Shown: positions 25,723 to 34,278, counted from the first letter of the stretch. The stretch: DNA of 64,000 nt from Veillonella sp. 3891 (GCF_003992315.1 NZ_RQVE01000008.1:1-64000), one strand, 5' to 3'. The notes: a model not told the origin generated them from the letters alone. Numbers and translations are program-made.

Positions 25723-27324
25723 CTACAGTTTCACCCCCAACAGTGCCAACTGTTCTGCAATTTCTTTTTCCAGCGCTGCAATATCACGGTTATCTTGCTC
25801 AATCATGCGATTGATTTCATCAAGATCCAGTTCTTCCTCTTCTTCAAAGGTGTCCACATAACGAGGGATGTTCAGGTTATAATCGTTCTCCTTGATTTCC
25901 TCTAGGCTCGCCACATGCGCATATTTCTCCACGTCCACACGGTTGCGGTAGGTGTCAATAATCTTAGCGATATGTTCTTCGCTTAAATTATTTTGATTTT
26001 TCCCTTTTTCAAACTCGTTGCTCGCATCGATAAACAATACATCACGGTTCGTACGATTCTTTTTGAACACTAAAATCGTGGTCGGAATGCTTGTGCCATA
26101 GAACAAGTTCGCTGGCAATCCAATGACCGTATCCAAGTAATTTTTCTCAATGATAGTTTCTCGAATTTTACCTTCCGCTGCGCCACGGAATAGCACCCCA
26201 TGCGGCAATACAATGGCCATCGTGCCTTCCGTATTCAAATGGTACAAGCTGTGCAAGATGAAAGCATAATCTGCTTTGGACGCTGGTGCCAGCTTGCCAT
26301 AATCGCTGAAACGAGGGTCTTTCAATTTACTTTCATTATTGTCCCATTTTGCAGAGTACGGAGGGTTCGCTACCACCGCATCAAAGGATCGCGGACGGTC
26401 GATACCATCGTGGTCCACCCCATCTGGCCAATCACTTTCAAGGGTATCCGCATTGTGCAAGTTCATGTTGTTGTAGGTCACGCCGTGCATCATGAGGTTC
26501 ATGCGCGCCAAATTGTAGGTCACCGTGTTCAGCTCTTGCCCGTAAAAGCTCACCGCCCCTTGACGGGAACCATCAGGAATCTCGTTGCGCACCGTGAGTA
26601 GCAATGAACCTGACCCCATGGTCGGGTCATAGACTGTGAAAGTATCTTCTCGGTTCTCCAAATTTGCTGTCACCAATTTCGCCAAAATGATACTTACCTC
26701 ATGAGGCGTGTAGAACTCCCCACCTTTTTTACCCGCATTCGCTGCGAACTTGCCGATTAAATATTCATAAATTTCACCTAGAATATCTTTGCCACTTTCA
26801 TCCTTATACTCGATTTCATCGATTTTGGATACCACCGCATTCAACGTTTTCGTACGGCCAGCTGTAGTAGCACCCAAACCAGAATCTCCTAAGTTGATGT
26901 AGTTAAAAATGCCTCTGAAATCTGCAGATGCTTCTTTGTTGATTTCCGCATTTGTATTAAAGTTTTCAAAAATGCGTTGGTAATCCCCAGGAACAACCGT
27001 ACCATTATGAATACTTTCCGTTAACGATACCCAAGTATCTTCCGGATTGATGGCATATCCCAAAGAACCTGCAATATCCATCAGGCAATCTTCCAAGCCC
27101 TCTTGCTCCACAATCTCCTTATACAGTTCGTTGACAGATTTCCCCTCAGAAGGATCTACCAAACCGCTGTCCACCAAGTATTCTTCTTGATGTGTGGACA
27201 AGTATTTATAGAATAAGAAGGGAAGAATATAATCTTTGAAAGAACTTGCGTCCATTGTGCCACGTAAATCGTTAGCAATCGCCCATAATTGGCTAGAAAT
27301 CGTTTGCGCTTTTACATTTGCCAT
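25723..27324 (-). CDS. hsdM: Type I restriction-modification system, methyltransferase subunit
   Basis: HsdM is the adenine-N6 methyltransferase subunit; two copies assemble with one HsdS to methylate host DNA, and with HsdR to cut unmodified DNA. The 533-residue protein shows an N-terminal helical domain (FKDYILPFLFYKYLS), the linker GEFYTPHEVSIILAKL (about 210), the SAM motif DPTMGSGSLLLTV (about 240) and the catalytic NPPYSAKW (about 330). I start it at 27324, where AAAGGAG is 6 nt upstream; the ATG at 27342 overlaps that site. A 157-nt gap separates it from hsdS, so the usual tight hsdM-hsdS coupling is missing. Confidence 0.95.
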   Translation of the reverse strand: MANVKAQTISSQLWAIANDLRGTMDASSFKDYILPFLFYKYLSTHQEEYLVDSGLVDPSEGKSVNELYKEIVEQEGLEDCLMDIAGSLGYAINPEDTWVSLTESIHNGTVVPGDYQRIFENFNTNAEINKEASADFRGIFNYINLGDSGLGATTAGRTKTLNAVVSKIDEIEYKDESGKDILGEIYEYLIGKFAANAGKKGGEFYTPHEVSIILAKLVTANLENREDTFTVYDPTMGSGSLLLTVRNEIPDGSRQGAVSFYGQELNTVTYNLARMNLMMHGVTYNNMNLHNADTLESDWPDGVDHDGIDRPRSFDAVVANPPYSAKWDNNESKLKDPRFSDYGKLAPASKADYAFILHSLYHLNTEGTMAIVLPHGVLFRGAAEGKIRETIIEKNYLDTVIGLPANLFYGTSIPTTILVFKKNRTNRDVLFIDASNEFEKGKNQNNLSEEHIAKIIDTYRNRVDVEKYAHVASLEEIKENDYNLNIPRYVDTFEEEEELDLDEINRMIEQDNRDIAALEKEIAEQLALLGVKL

Positions 27325-27481
27325 AAAAATCTCCTTTGTCATATCTCTCTTGTATCTGTTTTTGTATATTGTATTTTATGTTTTGTGAAAGTATTTGAAC
27401 GTAGGCATACTAGTTTACTCGCTGAAAGTTAGTTTAAATGCCTTACTATCCGAAACTATCTGTATATTACTGGTGACACCC

Positions 27482-28648
27482 CTAGACAAACATCTGTTGA
27501 AGAAGAGCCTTCTTCTGAAGTTGTAGGTGTTCTAGCTTACGCTGATGAAGGGTGATGAGGTTATCGAAGCTTTCGAAAAGCACTCCTATTTGATTTTGCT
27601 CATTTATATTGTTAGGGATCCAAATATCAAAATCATTTATATCTCGTGACGATATATTAGGTTGTGCTCCAGCAACTAAAACAGAATCTAGTTGCTTTTC
27701 AAATAACTTAGATTTAACAAATGTACCTATAAATTTATAACTCCATTGATCATTTGGTTCAAAATATCCTACTCGCTGATTTTGGTAGAACTTTTGATTC
27801 TCTTCACAGTGTAATATACCTACTTTACCTGTTGTTGCGCCAGACATAGCAATAAGTATAGATTTATCTTTTACTATAAAATTTTCTTCCATTTCTTCTT
27901 CATAATAATGCGCAAATTCTCCCCCAACGATTCCATCCGATAAAATATTTGAAATTCTTATTACTGGTATACCTTTTTTTAAAAACTTACCGCTTTTAAA
28001 TGCATACCCTCCTCTCAAGGATGCTACTTCCCCCAACTTACGCTGTTCCCAAGCATCAGTAAATCCTGGAAAACGAAGTTCTGGAAATTGCTCGCCATTT
28101 TTCGGAAACAATTTTTGAAGTAATGCTTTTTTCTTTAATTTTAAGTTTTCTAACTTACGCTGATGAAGGGTGATGAGGTTGTTTATTCGGTCAAATAACA
28201 TAGAGATCCTATCTTGTTCCTTTTTATCTTTCGGTATATTTACTTGAATACCATCAATAGTTGATTTCGATAAACTAGGTACACCTGTAGACTCATCAAA
28301 TTTTTTCCATGGTATAAGATTAGATAAGTGATATAAAAGTGGACACGAATATTTCTCTAATGGCACCAAATAAAACAGTGTATCAACTGTCCAAAAAGGT
28401 GCCTTTAAATATTGAGGCTTATCTATTGTACCTTTTCTTCCAATCCCTATCGCATCAATATCAGACAGCGCTTCATTCACACTAAGCATATATCCGCCAG
28501 TCCCATAAACTGGAATATCTCCATTTTCTAAATGTTTATAATCTTTTCCAGAATTAACTTTTAATATCTCCCCCAACTTACGCTGTTCCCAATCTTCCGT
28601 AAACCCAGGAAATCTGAGTTTCGGTACGTTTCGTTTTGTTTCACTCAT
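27482..28648 (-). CDS. hsdS: Type I restriction-modification system, specificity subunit (two TRDs)
   Basis: HsdS chooses the bipartite recognition sequence; each half is read by one TRD. The 388-residue protein has two homologous halves. Each begins with RFPGFT..WEQRKLGE (residues about 12-27 and 187-207) and ends with NLITLHQRKLE plus an LKKKALLQ-type helix (about 156-175 and 361-385). Between them lie two unlike TRDs. The DNA for the motifs forms repeats A and B, shared with the silent cassette at 23919-24482. The gene lies 14 nt after hsdR. Full length, so likely the active copy. Confidence 0.94.
   Translation of the reverse strand: MSETKRNVPKLRFPGFTEDWEQRKLGEILKVNSGKDYKHLENGDIPVYGTGGYMLSVNEALSDIDAIGIGRKGTIDKPQYLKAPFWTVDTLFYLVPLEKYSCPLLYHLSNLIPWKKFDESTGVPSLSKSTIDGIQVNIPKDKKEQDRISMLFDRINNLITLHQRKLENLKLKKKALLQKLFPKNGEQFPELRFPGFTDAWEQRKLGEVASLRGGYAFKSGKFLKKGIPVIRISNILSDGIVGGEFAHYYEEEMEENFIVKDKSILIAMSGATTGKVGILHCEENQKFYQNQRVGYFEPNDQWSYKFIGTFVKSKLFEKQLDSVLVAGAQPNISSRDINDFDIWIPNNINEQNQIGVLFESFDNLITLHQRKLEHLQLQKKALLQQMFV
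27536..27565. repeat. hsdS repeat B, end of TRD2
   Basis: This 30-nt sequence is identical to 23949-23978 and codes on the minus strand for NLITLHQRK at the end of the second TRD. It has the same orientation as the other copies. Confidence 0.85.
28030..28053. repeat. hsdS repeat A, start of TRD2
   Basis: This copy codes on the minus strand for WEQRKLGE at the start of the second TRD. It is near-identical to 24446-24468 and 28570-28592. Confidence 0.85.
28154..28180. repeat. hsdS repeat B, end of TRD1
   Basis: These 27 nt are identical to the first 27 nt of the other two repeat B copies and code for NLITLHQRK at the end of the first TRD. The sequence diverges on the right at the isoleucine codon. 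Confidence 0.85.
28570..28592. repeat. hsdS repeat A, start of TRD1
   Basis: This copy codes for WEQRKLGE at the start of the first TRD and is near-identical to 28030-28053 and 24446-24468, all in direct orientation. Confidence 0.85.
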
Positions 28649-28662
28649 TGTGACACCTCTCT

Positions 28663-31600
28663 TTATCCTTCACTTACGTAGGCATCGGCAAAGTCATAGA
28701 TAGCCTCAATTAATTTGTTCCCGTACGCAATGGTTTTCATCTCTTTCACCGCTGGGTCTTGAGCTTTTACCACATACTCTTTCCTTGCTGCTTTTTTTAA
28801 TTCTGTCATGCGACCTGTGTCGTCAAAGTCCTTTTTACCATACACATGGTTCACAAACAACTCTAGCAATTCTTCGCTACGAATGCAATCGACGATGCCC
28901 CACTTTTGGCGGAACTCAAAGATTTCATCTTTCACAATCATGGTGTTCGCCTCTTGGATGATATCCTTGCTGTCATCTAATTTTACAGGATACGCAACAT
29001 CGCTACCTTGTGGCGGATATTCACCTATATAGATAGCCTCTGCGGCTTTGTTGATTTGTTTCGCATATTGACGATCTTCCAGTGCCATGGCAAAATCTTG
29101 AATCCGTGTGCGGTACGCATCTGCATCATCCATACGCTCTTCGTGAACGGCATTCATCAATTCTTCCACTAGTTCTGTCAAATAATCGTAGTTGACTTTC
29201 ACATCTTTCACATGGGTCATACGCAGTTCGATTTGTGCCACTGGTAAATCATGCGCTTTCGCCAATCGCTCTTTCAAATCGTTATACAAGGACGTGGTCA
29301 ACACTTCTTCCTGTTCCACCGTCATACCTACCATAGCTACCAAATCTTCTGGTTTATCGTAATCGAAACCGATAGTTTCCCCATCCAGCTGCTCCGCGTC
29401 ATATTGTTTTAACTTGGACATGCCAGAACTATACTTACGCATCAGTTCAAACATTTCCTCTTGCTTCCCTTCGCTAGGTGGCACTTCTGTGAAAGTATCT
29501 GTCAAATCCGCTAAGCGGCTCACCACATGTTGCACTTCCGCTAATTGGTCTTTGAATTGTTTTGCCAATACGCCGATACCTTCCAAATCACCGTCATCAC
29601 CACCATTACTATCTGGTCCCAATGTGCCCTGTTCATTCGCCGATGCACTGTTCGCATAGATACGTAAAGCCTCATTCATCAACTTTTCGTTCTGTACAGG
29701 CCAGCGATAGTTCACAATCCGTCCCCACGGTTTGCTATGGGTATCGGCGATACGGTTCGTTCTCGAGTATGCCTGAATGAGCAAAGCCCCTTTCAGTGTA
29801 CGGTCCACATACAAGGTATTCATCTGTGGCGCATCGAAACCGGTGAGCAATTGATCCACTACGATGACAATGTCCAAATATTGGCCATCTCTAGCAGTAC
29901 GATTCAAGCGTGTCGTCAAATCTTGGGTATACCCCGACACATCATCGAGGCCAAAATTCGTTCCAAACAGCTTGTTATAGTGATTCATTGCCCGTAGTAA
30001 CCCATTGTTCGTATCTAGTTGGGTATCGTTGTTATTCGTGCTCGCACTGAAAGTAACCCCTACTTTCAAGGTAAACTCGCCCCGTGCTGCTCGCTCTTGG
30101 TTCACTCTTTCAAATTCGTCAAAGTACATCATCGCCATGGGCGTACTAGGGCGGGTACCACCTACATGGGTGGTGAGCATCGCATTATACTTGCCCTCCA
30201 CAGAACGATTTTTCCAATATTTAAAGATATCTTCCACCACCAAACGGACGTGGTCCTTGTTGTTGTCGTAGAAACTAGGTTCGATCATATCGTCCATATC
30301 ATCGGGAGTGAGATTGTTGATACGATGCTGTATATCTGCCTCTGACCATTTCGGGTGAGTATGGCGATAGAACATAGGCAAATAATGTTCTTTCATATTC
30401 ACTTCGTCAATGGTGGTCTCAAAGTCTACTTTAAAGCCTAGTACATTTTTGTCTGCAATGGCTTCTCGTATCGTATACCAATGAAGTAATTCGCCAAACA
30501 CTTCTCTTGTTTTAGTGGTGTTTTTCCCTGCTACTTCGTCAAACATGGGTGTCCCTGTATATCCAACCCAAGCTGCACCTTTAAATACTTTTTGCAATTC
30601 TTCAAAACTTTCACCACCTGTAGAACGATGAGCTTCATCGACGATGAACACAAAATTTTTCTTCGGTAAGGTAAAGTCTTTTCGTTGGATTAACTTCGTC
30701 AATTTTTGTACAGATGTGACGATAATACCATTGCCTTTTTCATTCAATTTACGTTTTAATACATTTGTATTTTCTGTGCCACCTACCGCATCAAACTGTC
30801 TACCGTCTACGTCGATAGTGCCCTCTGGGTCATAGGCTTTGTAATTTTCTTCTGTTTGTTTCGTCAATGCAATGCGGTCCACCACGAACACTACTTTATC
30901 TACATGAGGCATACGGCTCGCGAGCCACGCTGTTTTAAAACTAGTAATGGTTTTACCAGATCCAGTAGTGTGCCAAATGTAGCCCAATTTATTGATAGGC
31001 AATGTAAAGTCTGCTTGTTTCAATTGGCTCAACACTGCTTTGGTAGCATACACTTGGTAAGGTCGCATGACTTTTAACATTTGCTTATTCTTCGTACCAT
31101 CTAAGATGGTAAATTGCGTAGACATTTGGTGCGCCATGGGAATGCTGAGGAACAAATCGGAGAATACTTTCCAATCTGTTACGACCTTGTTAGTTTCTGG
31201 ATTTTGCCACTGAAAGGAAAAGTCCTTGTTGAACATCTCCGCCGTCGTATTCGCCATGTATTTAATTTGCGTAGGAGTCATGCCCACCAAGATTTGAACA
31301 GTAGAGAAAATATCGCTGTATTGCCGTTCTTCAATGTATTGATGCATTTGGTTTAATGCCTCATTGGCAGCATGTCCCGATGCTTTTTCCTCGATTTGGA
31401 TGACAGGTAATCCGTTAATTAAGAGTGTTGTATCAAAGCGACGTTCTGGCCGTCCTGCAATCTTAGGAGCTCGTTGTATTTGTGTTACCACTTGGTACAC
31501 TGTATTGCCTGCGCCAATTTGTTTTTGGTCAAATACAGTAAGATATACATGGCGTCCATCATCTAAATCCACTTCTACTTGGGATACTCCATTCACACCA

Positions 31601-31914
31601 TACAAAAACTGCCCCGCTAGATACGGTGTATATAACTCGTTGATCACTTTTTGGACTTGTTTAAACTCTGTATCGCTCAAAGGCTTATCCAATTTATCTT
31701 GGTTTAGTTGATATAAAATACGACGAAAGTTATCCCACAATGCTTCTGTAGTCTTAATATGAGGTTCATACTTCCATAATTTACTTTTATATACAGACCG
31801 TCCTCCGTAAGAAACTAGCTCCTCGCCTATATCTTGAGTCAGTGTAATAGAACCTGTAGATAATTGCTCTACTAATTGTTGTTCAAACTCTAATTCGTTC
31901 ATTTTACCCATCAT
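28663..31914 (-). CDS. hsdR: Type I restriction-modification system, restriction subunit
   Basis: HsdR is the motor and nuclease subunit that translocates DNA and cuts at a distance from unmethylated sites. The 1083-residue protein has an N-terminal PD-(D/E)XK nuclease (TLLINGLPVIQIEEKAS, about 165-182, with ExK), the Walker A HTTGSGKT (about 315-322), the DEAD-like box FIVDEAHRS (about 423-431), GYTGTP (about 455) and the later motif TGFDAPQMNTLYVDR followed by LIQAYSRTNR, then a helical C-terminus. The ATG directly follows the half-S stop (TAAATG), with AGGGGGT upstream. Confidence 0.96.
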   Translation of the reverse strand: MMGKMNELEFEQQLVEQLSTGSITLTQDIGEELVSYGGRSVYKSKLWKYEPHIKTTEALWDNFRRILYQLNQDKLDKPLSDTEFKQVQKVINELYTPYLAGQFLYGVNGVSQVEVDLDDGRHVYLTVFDQKQIGAGNTVYQVVTQIQRAPKIAGRPERRFDTTLLINGLPVIQIEEKASGHAANEALNQMHQYIEERQYSDIFSTVQILVGMTPTQIKYMANTTAEMFNKDFSFQWQNPETNKVVTDWKVFSDLFLSIPMAHQMSTQFTILDGTKNKQMLKVMRPYQVYATKAVLSQLKQADFTLPINKLGYIWHTTGSGKTITSFKTAWLASRMPHVDKVVFVVDRIALTKQTEENYKAYDPEGTIDVDGRQFDAVGGTENTNVLKRKLNEKGNGIIVTSVQKLTKLIQRKDFTLPKKNFVFIVDEAHRSTGGESFEELQKVFKGAAWVGYTGTPMFDEVAGKNTTKTREVFGELLHWYTIREAIADKNVLGFKVDFETTIDEVNMKEHYLPMFYRHTHPKWSEADIQHRINNLTPDDMDDMIEPSFYDNNKDHVRLVVEDIFKYWKNRSVEGKYNAMLTTHVGGTRPSTPMAMMYFDEFERVNQERAARGEFTLKVGVTFSASTNNNDTQLDTNNGLLRAMNHYNKLFGTNFGLDDVSGYTQDLTTRLNRTARDGQYLDIVIVVDQLLTGFDAPQMNTLYVDRTLKGALLIQAYSRTNRIADTHSKPWGRIVNYRWPVQNEKLMNEALRIYANSASANEQGTLGPDSNGGDDGDLEGIGVLAKQFKDQLAEVQHVVSRLADLTDTFTEVPPSEGKQEEMFELMRKYSSGMSKLKQYDAEQLDGETIGFDYDKPEDLVAMVGMTVEQEEVLTTSLYNDLKERLAKAHDLPVAQIELRMTHVKDVKVNYDYLTELVEELMNAVHEERMDDADAYRTRIQDFAMALEDRQYAKQINKAAEAIYIGEYPPQGSDVAYPVKLDDSKDIIQEANTMIVKDEIFEFRQKWGIVDCIRSEELLELFVNHVYGKKDFDDTGRMTELKKAARKEYVVKAQDPAVKEMKTIAYGNKLIEAIYDFADAYVSEG

Positions 31915-32484
31915 TTACACCCCCTGTAATTGTGCCACTCGCAATGTATACATATTATGTGCCACTCGTTGTTGCAAAGATCGCACTCGTAATTCCTTGT
32001 AATACACATCGCCGATTAATCGTTGTATTTCAATCGGTGGTAACTTCGGCAGTTCTATGTCTTTCAACAGTTTTAAACTGTACCGAATCACTTGACTGCC
32101 TTGCAAATTTTGTTGGAACTGACGTTTAATACTTGGATGTTCATTGATGAGGAACATCATGTATTTCAAGTCAATCTGCTTAGACGTAGGCACCATACGC
32201 ACATAGTTCTGAGTGAAAATGTACCCTTCATGGTCTTTTCCGACGATAGTAGCTTCCCCAGAGATGGCACTAAATAGCAAATCACCTTCTTCTAGTAAAT
32301 CCCCTGTGAAAGTCGTTTTAATTTGTTTCCGATCTTGTCGTTCACCAGGCACACCATGTATATCTTCATACAATTCATTTTGACCATACAATGTATATGT
32401 TTTTGCCTCTCCTGTTACATCTTCGTCCAAGCGATATTGAGATACCCCCGTATTACTATGAAATAAATCTTTGATACATACCAT
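31915..32484 (-). CDS. Single-TRD HsdS-like protein upstream of hsdR
   Basis: A 189-residue protein that looks like one half of a type I specificity subunit: a TRD-like region with the pattern LLEEGDLLFSAISGEATIVGKDHEGYIFTQNYVRM (given as a feature at about 85-120) followed by LKLLKDIELPKLPPIEIQRLIGDVYYKELRVRSLQQRV, the conserved helix. It does not carry the WEQRKLGE or NLITLHQRK repeats of the main hsdS, so it has a different origin. The start at 32484 has GGAG 9 nt upstream; the ATG at 32493 abuts that site. It is the first gene of the operon. It might dimerise to act as a symmetric specificity subunit, or modulate HsdR. Function unproven. Confidence 0.72.
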   Translation of the reverse strand: MVCIKDLFHSNTGVSQYRLDEDVTGEAKTYTLYGQNELYEDIHGVPGERQDRKQIKTTFTGDLLEEGDLLFSAISGEATIVGKDHEGYIFTQNYVRMVPTSKQIDLKYMMFLINEHPSIKRQFQQNLQGSQVIRYSLKLLKDIELPKLPPIEIQRLIGDVYYKELRVRSLQQRVAHNMYTLRVAQLQGV

Positions 32485-32516
32485 AGAAACCATCTCCTTT
32501 TCTCTAATTTTGCATT

Positions 32517-32571
32517 TAAAAAAATTACCGCGTATAACTTATGGTTTAAGTATACACGGTAATTTCAAAAA
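32517..32571 (-). terminator. Hairpin/terminator upstream of the R-M operon
   Basis: A long imperfect palindrome pairs AAATTACCG (32522-32530) with CGGTAATTT (32559-32567), with further pairs GTATA/TATAC inside. On the minus strand it is followed by a T-run, so it should terminate the transcript of the membrane-protein gene at 32630. Its position just before the R-M operon means it could also act as an operator. Confidence 0.65.
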
Positions 32572-32629
32572 AAGCAAGTCTATGTATTTGTAATTTTTAA
32601 AAATTATTTTTTTGCGCCCTTCACGCACT

Positions 32630-33475
32630 CTAAGCTTGCTTGCTTAGCCATAATTTTTCTATTCCCAATCCAATTGCCACACTTAAAGCAATGGCACAGA
32701 TCTCAAATATAGACGGCGTAATATATACTAGTGGGCTACCTGTAAACGCTGGCAATGCTTTTCCTGCCCAGACTTTCACAATGTCTGGAATGTATCCACC
32801 AAATAGGATATGGGCATTGGTTGCCACCCACCACACTGCCATGACTACGATGGCAGTCACACGAGGCCACAATGCTGTGCGACGTGGATATAAGTATAGG
32901 ACCATACTACCAATAGTGGTAAGTATCATGAGCACTACCCCGATATATAGGCTAGCAATGAGTCCTGCAAAGCCCTGTGCATCTAACGATGCTTGAATGA
33001 TAGGATCCTCTAGATTGAGGTACATCACATCCCCTAAAAATAGCATCGGCAATGGCAATGCATAGGTAGAAATGTTCAATACTGTATCGATAAAGTAATG
33101 ACGTTCTTTTCGTGCCATCCAGCAATCTAATAGTTTTGCTGTACCGATCATGAGTGCCACCACAACTAACATAGTCAACACCCAAACTAGCATCACATAG
33201 ATAGGTTCTTTTGGCAAGGTAAAAGGCAACACACCATTACCAAAGAAAAAGAATAGATTCCACCAAAGCCAAGAATATGTATAATGGCCTTTACCTAAGT
33301 GAAAGTCAAATTGTCCCGCCAGTCTTGGCACCGCTTTCAGACCCAAAGGGATCCCCAAAGAGGCAATGACGAACATAATAATGCTAGATGTGTCGAACTG
33401 CCCTAAGCTAAATACCAAGCTGAGCGGAATAATCCAGAGCATGGACCAACTATAAAATTTTATATAACTTCTCAT
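32630..33475 (-). CDS. Multi-pass membrane protein of unknown function
   Basis: I do not recognise this 281-residue protein. It has about eight hydrophobic segments spread along its length and a short basic C-terminus, so it is an integral inner-membrane protein. I start it at 33475, where AGAGGTG lies 5 nt upstream and the ATG follows the stop of the previous gene. The frame could be extended to 33499, but that overlaps the neighbour. It pairs with the 131-residue membrane protein encoded just upstream and may form a complex with it. No catalytic motif is seen. Confidence 0.75.
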   Translation of the reverse strand: MRSYIKFYSWSMLWIIPLSLVFSLGQFDTSSIIMFVIASLGIPLGLKAVPRLAGQFDFHLGKGHYTYSWLWWNLFFFFGNGVLPFTLPKEPIYVMLVWVLTMLVVVALMIGTAKLLDCWMARKERHYFIDTVLNISTYALPLPMLFLGDVMYLNLEDPIIQASLDAQGFAGLIASLYIGVVLMILTTIGSMVLYLYPRRTALWPRVTAIVVMAVWWVATNAHILFGGYIPDIVKVWAGKALPAFTGSPLVYITPSIFEICAIALSVAIGLGIEKLWLSKQA

Positions 33476-33476
33476 A

Positions 33477-33872
33477 TTACACCTCTGTATTCTTTCCACC
33501 TGCTAGTGCTAATACTAAAGACAAGGTCACTTGGCAATACATGATAATGGCAAATACCACATCACGACCGATAGTAGATAGATTCCATAACCAAGATAAA
33601 TCTAAATTGTTAAACACCAAGAAGGTACCACCTTGTACCAATGCCCAAGCTAGTACGTATACACAAATCGGTATTCTGCGAGCCTTAGGACCAAAGCCAC
33701 TTTCACTAGAACGCAAGTAAAAAATAGGAATGAATAGAGACAGCACTGCATAGCTCACCCCTGCCACCATGGCGCTCATCCCCGTATGAATCGTATAGGC
33801 CCCTAGAGGAATTAATATAAAAAATATACTCATATACATCGTGCGTTGCACTACATCTTGTATGGTTGACAT
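33477..33872 (-). CDS. Small membrane protein of unknown function
   Basis: A 131-residue protein with four clear hydrophobic segments (about 13-32, 35-52, 66-88 and 100-125), so likely four transmembrane helices. No known motif is recognised. AAAGGAAA precedes its ATG. It is the first of a two-gene membrane-protein operon; its stop codon overlaps the ribosome-binding region of the next gene. Confidence 0.72.
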   Translation of the reverse strand: MSTIQDVVQRTMYMSIFFILIPLGAYTIHTGMSAMVAGVSYAVLSLFIPIFYLRSSESGFGPKARRIPICVYVLAWALVQGGTFLVFNNLDLSWLWNLSTIGRDVVFAIIMYCQVTLSLVLALAGGKNTEV

Positions 33873-33987
33873 ATAATTTCCTTTCTACAACAAATTATCT
33901 CTTCCTATAGTATAACAAACATCGGCCATCTTATAAATACATATGCATTTCAATTTTACAAACAAAAAAGCACCCTTACGGATGCTG

Positions 33988-33999
33988 ATTATGATATAC
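33988..33999 (+). promoter_or_regulatory. Possible promoter of the holin-like toxin gene
   Basis: TATACT near 33994 lies about 60 nt upstream of the toxin ATG and could be a -10 element, with TTACGG about 15 nt before it as a weak -35. The call rests mainly on position. Confidence 0.35.
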
Positions 34000-34052
34000 T
34001 GATTATAAGAACTCGACGTGAGTTAGGTTCATCACCGAAAGGTGGTGATACT

Positions 34053-34130
34053 ATGCGTAATTATGAAAAGATCCAATTAATCATTACTTTTCTTACCTTA
34101 GTAGTTGCCGTATTACAGTTACTAAAATAA
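34053..34130 (+). CDS. Holin-like type I toxin peptide (25 residues)
   Basis: A 25-codon open frame, too short for usual gene callers. The peptide starts MRNYEKIQLIITF and ends VLQLLK: a short charged N-terminus, one hydrophobic helix of about 16 residues and a terminal lysine. This is the layout of the putative holin-like toxin family and of TxpA/BsrG-type type I toxins that damage the cell membrane. A strong Shine-Dalgarno (AAGGTGGTGA) sits 5 nt before the ATG. A convergent antisense promoter lies downstream and a terminator hairpin follows. Toxicity is inferred. Confidence 0.7.
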   Translation: MRNYEKIQLIITFLTLVVAVLQLLK

Positions 34131-34149
34131 TTAGTAGTTAGTAATATAA

Positions 34150-34244
34150 CGACCCTAACGCTACACACGTTAGGGTCATCATATTTTGCTTGATTCTAAG
34201 ATGAACCTAACGCCAAACACACATCGGGTTCTTCTTGTTGTTAC
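34150..34244 (-). ncRNA. Candidate antisense antitoxin RNA
   Basis: A minus-strand transcript should start near 34244 from a strong promoter and run towards the toxin gene. It would overlap the 3' part of the toxin mRNA, as RatA does with txpA and SR4 with bsrG. The 10-bp hairpin at 34151-34177 could end it, though no T-tract follows on this strand, so the true end may lie further left. It contains GTTAGGTTCATC, identical to a stretch of the toxin 5' leader. No protein is encoded. Confidence 0.5.
34151..34185 (+). terminator. Terminator after the toxin gene
   Basis: A perfect 10-bp stem GACCCTAACG/CGTTAGGGTC (34151-34160 with 34168-34177) is followed by ATCATATTTT on the plus strand. It probably ends the toxin mRNA and lies in the region also covered by the antisense transcript. 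Confidence 0.75.
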
Positions 34245-34250
34245 AACTAT

Positions 34251-34278
34251 AGTATACCATATTTTAGGCTCTCGTCAA
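34251..34278 (-). promoter_or_regulatory. Strong antisense promoter facing the toxin gene
   Basis: On the minus strand TTGACG (34278-34273) and TATACT (34256-34251) are 16 nt apart, and TGG precedes the -10 (extended -10). The -35 lies in the loop and descending arm of the hairpin at 34266-34290, so terminator and promoter share bases. Confidence 0.7.

Noticed and set aside
23919-28648. Classical inversion switch between hsdS and the half-gene
   Set aside because: Inversion needs inverted repeats. All copies of repeats A and B are in direct orientation here, so only exchange or deletion is compatible with this arrangement.
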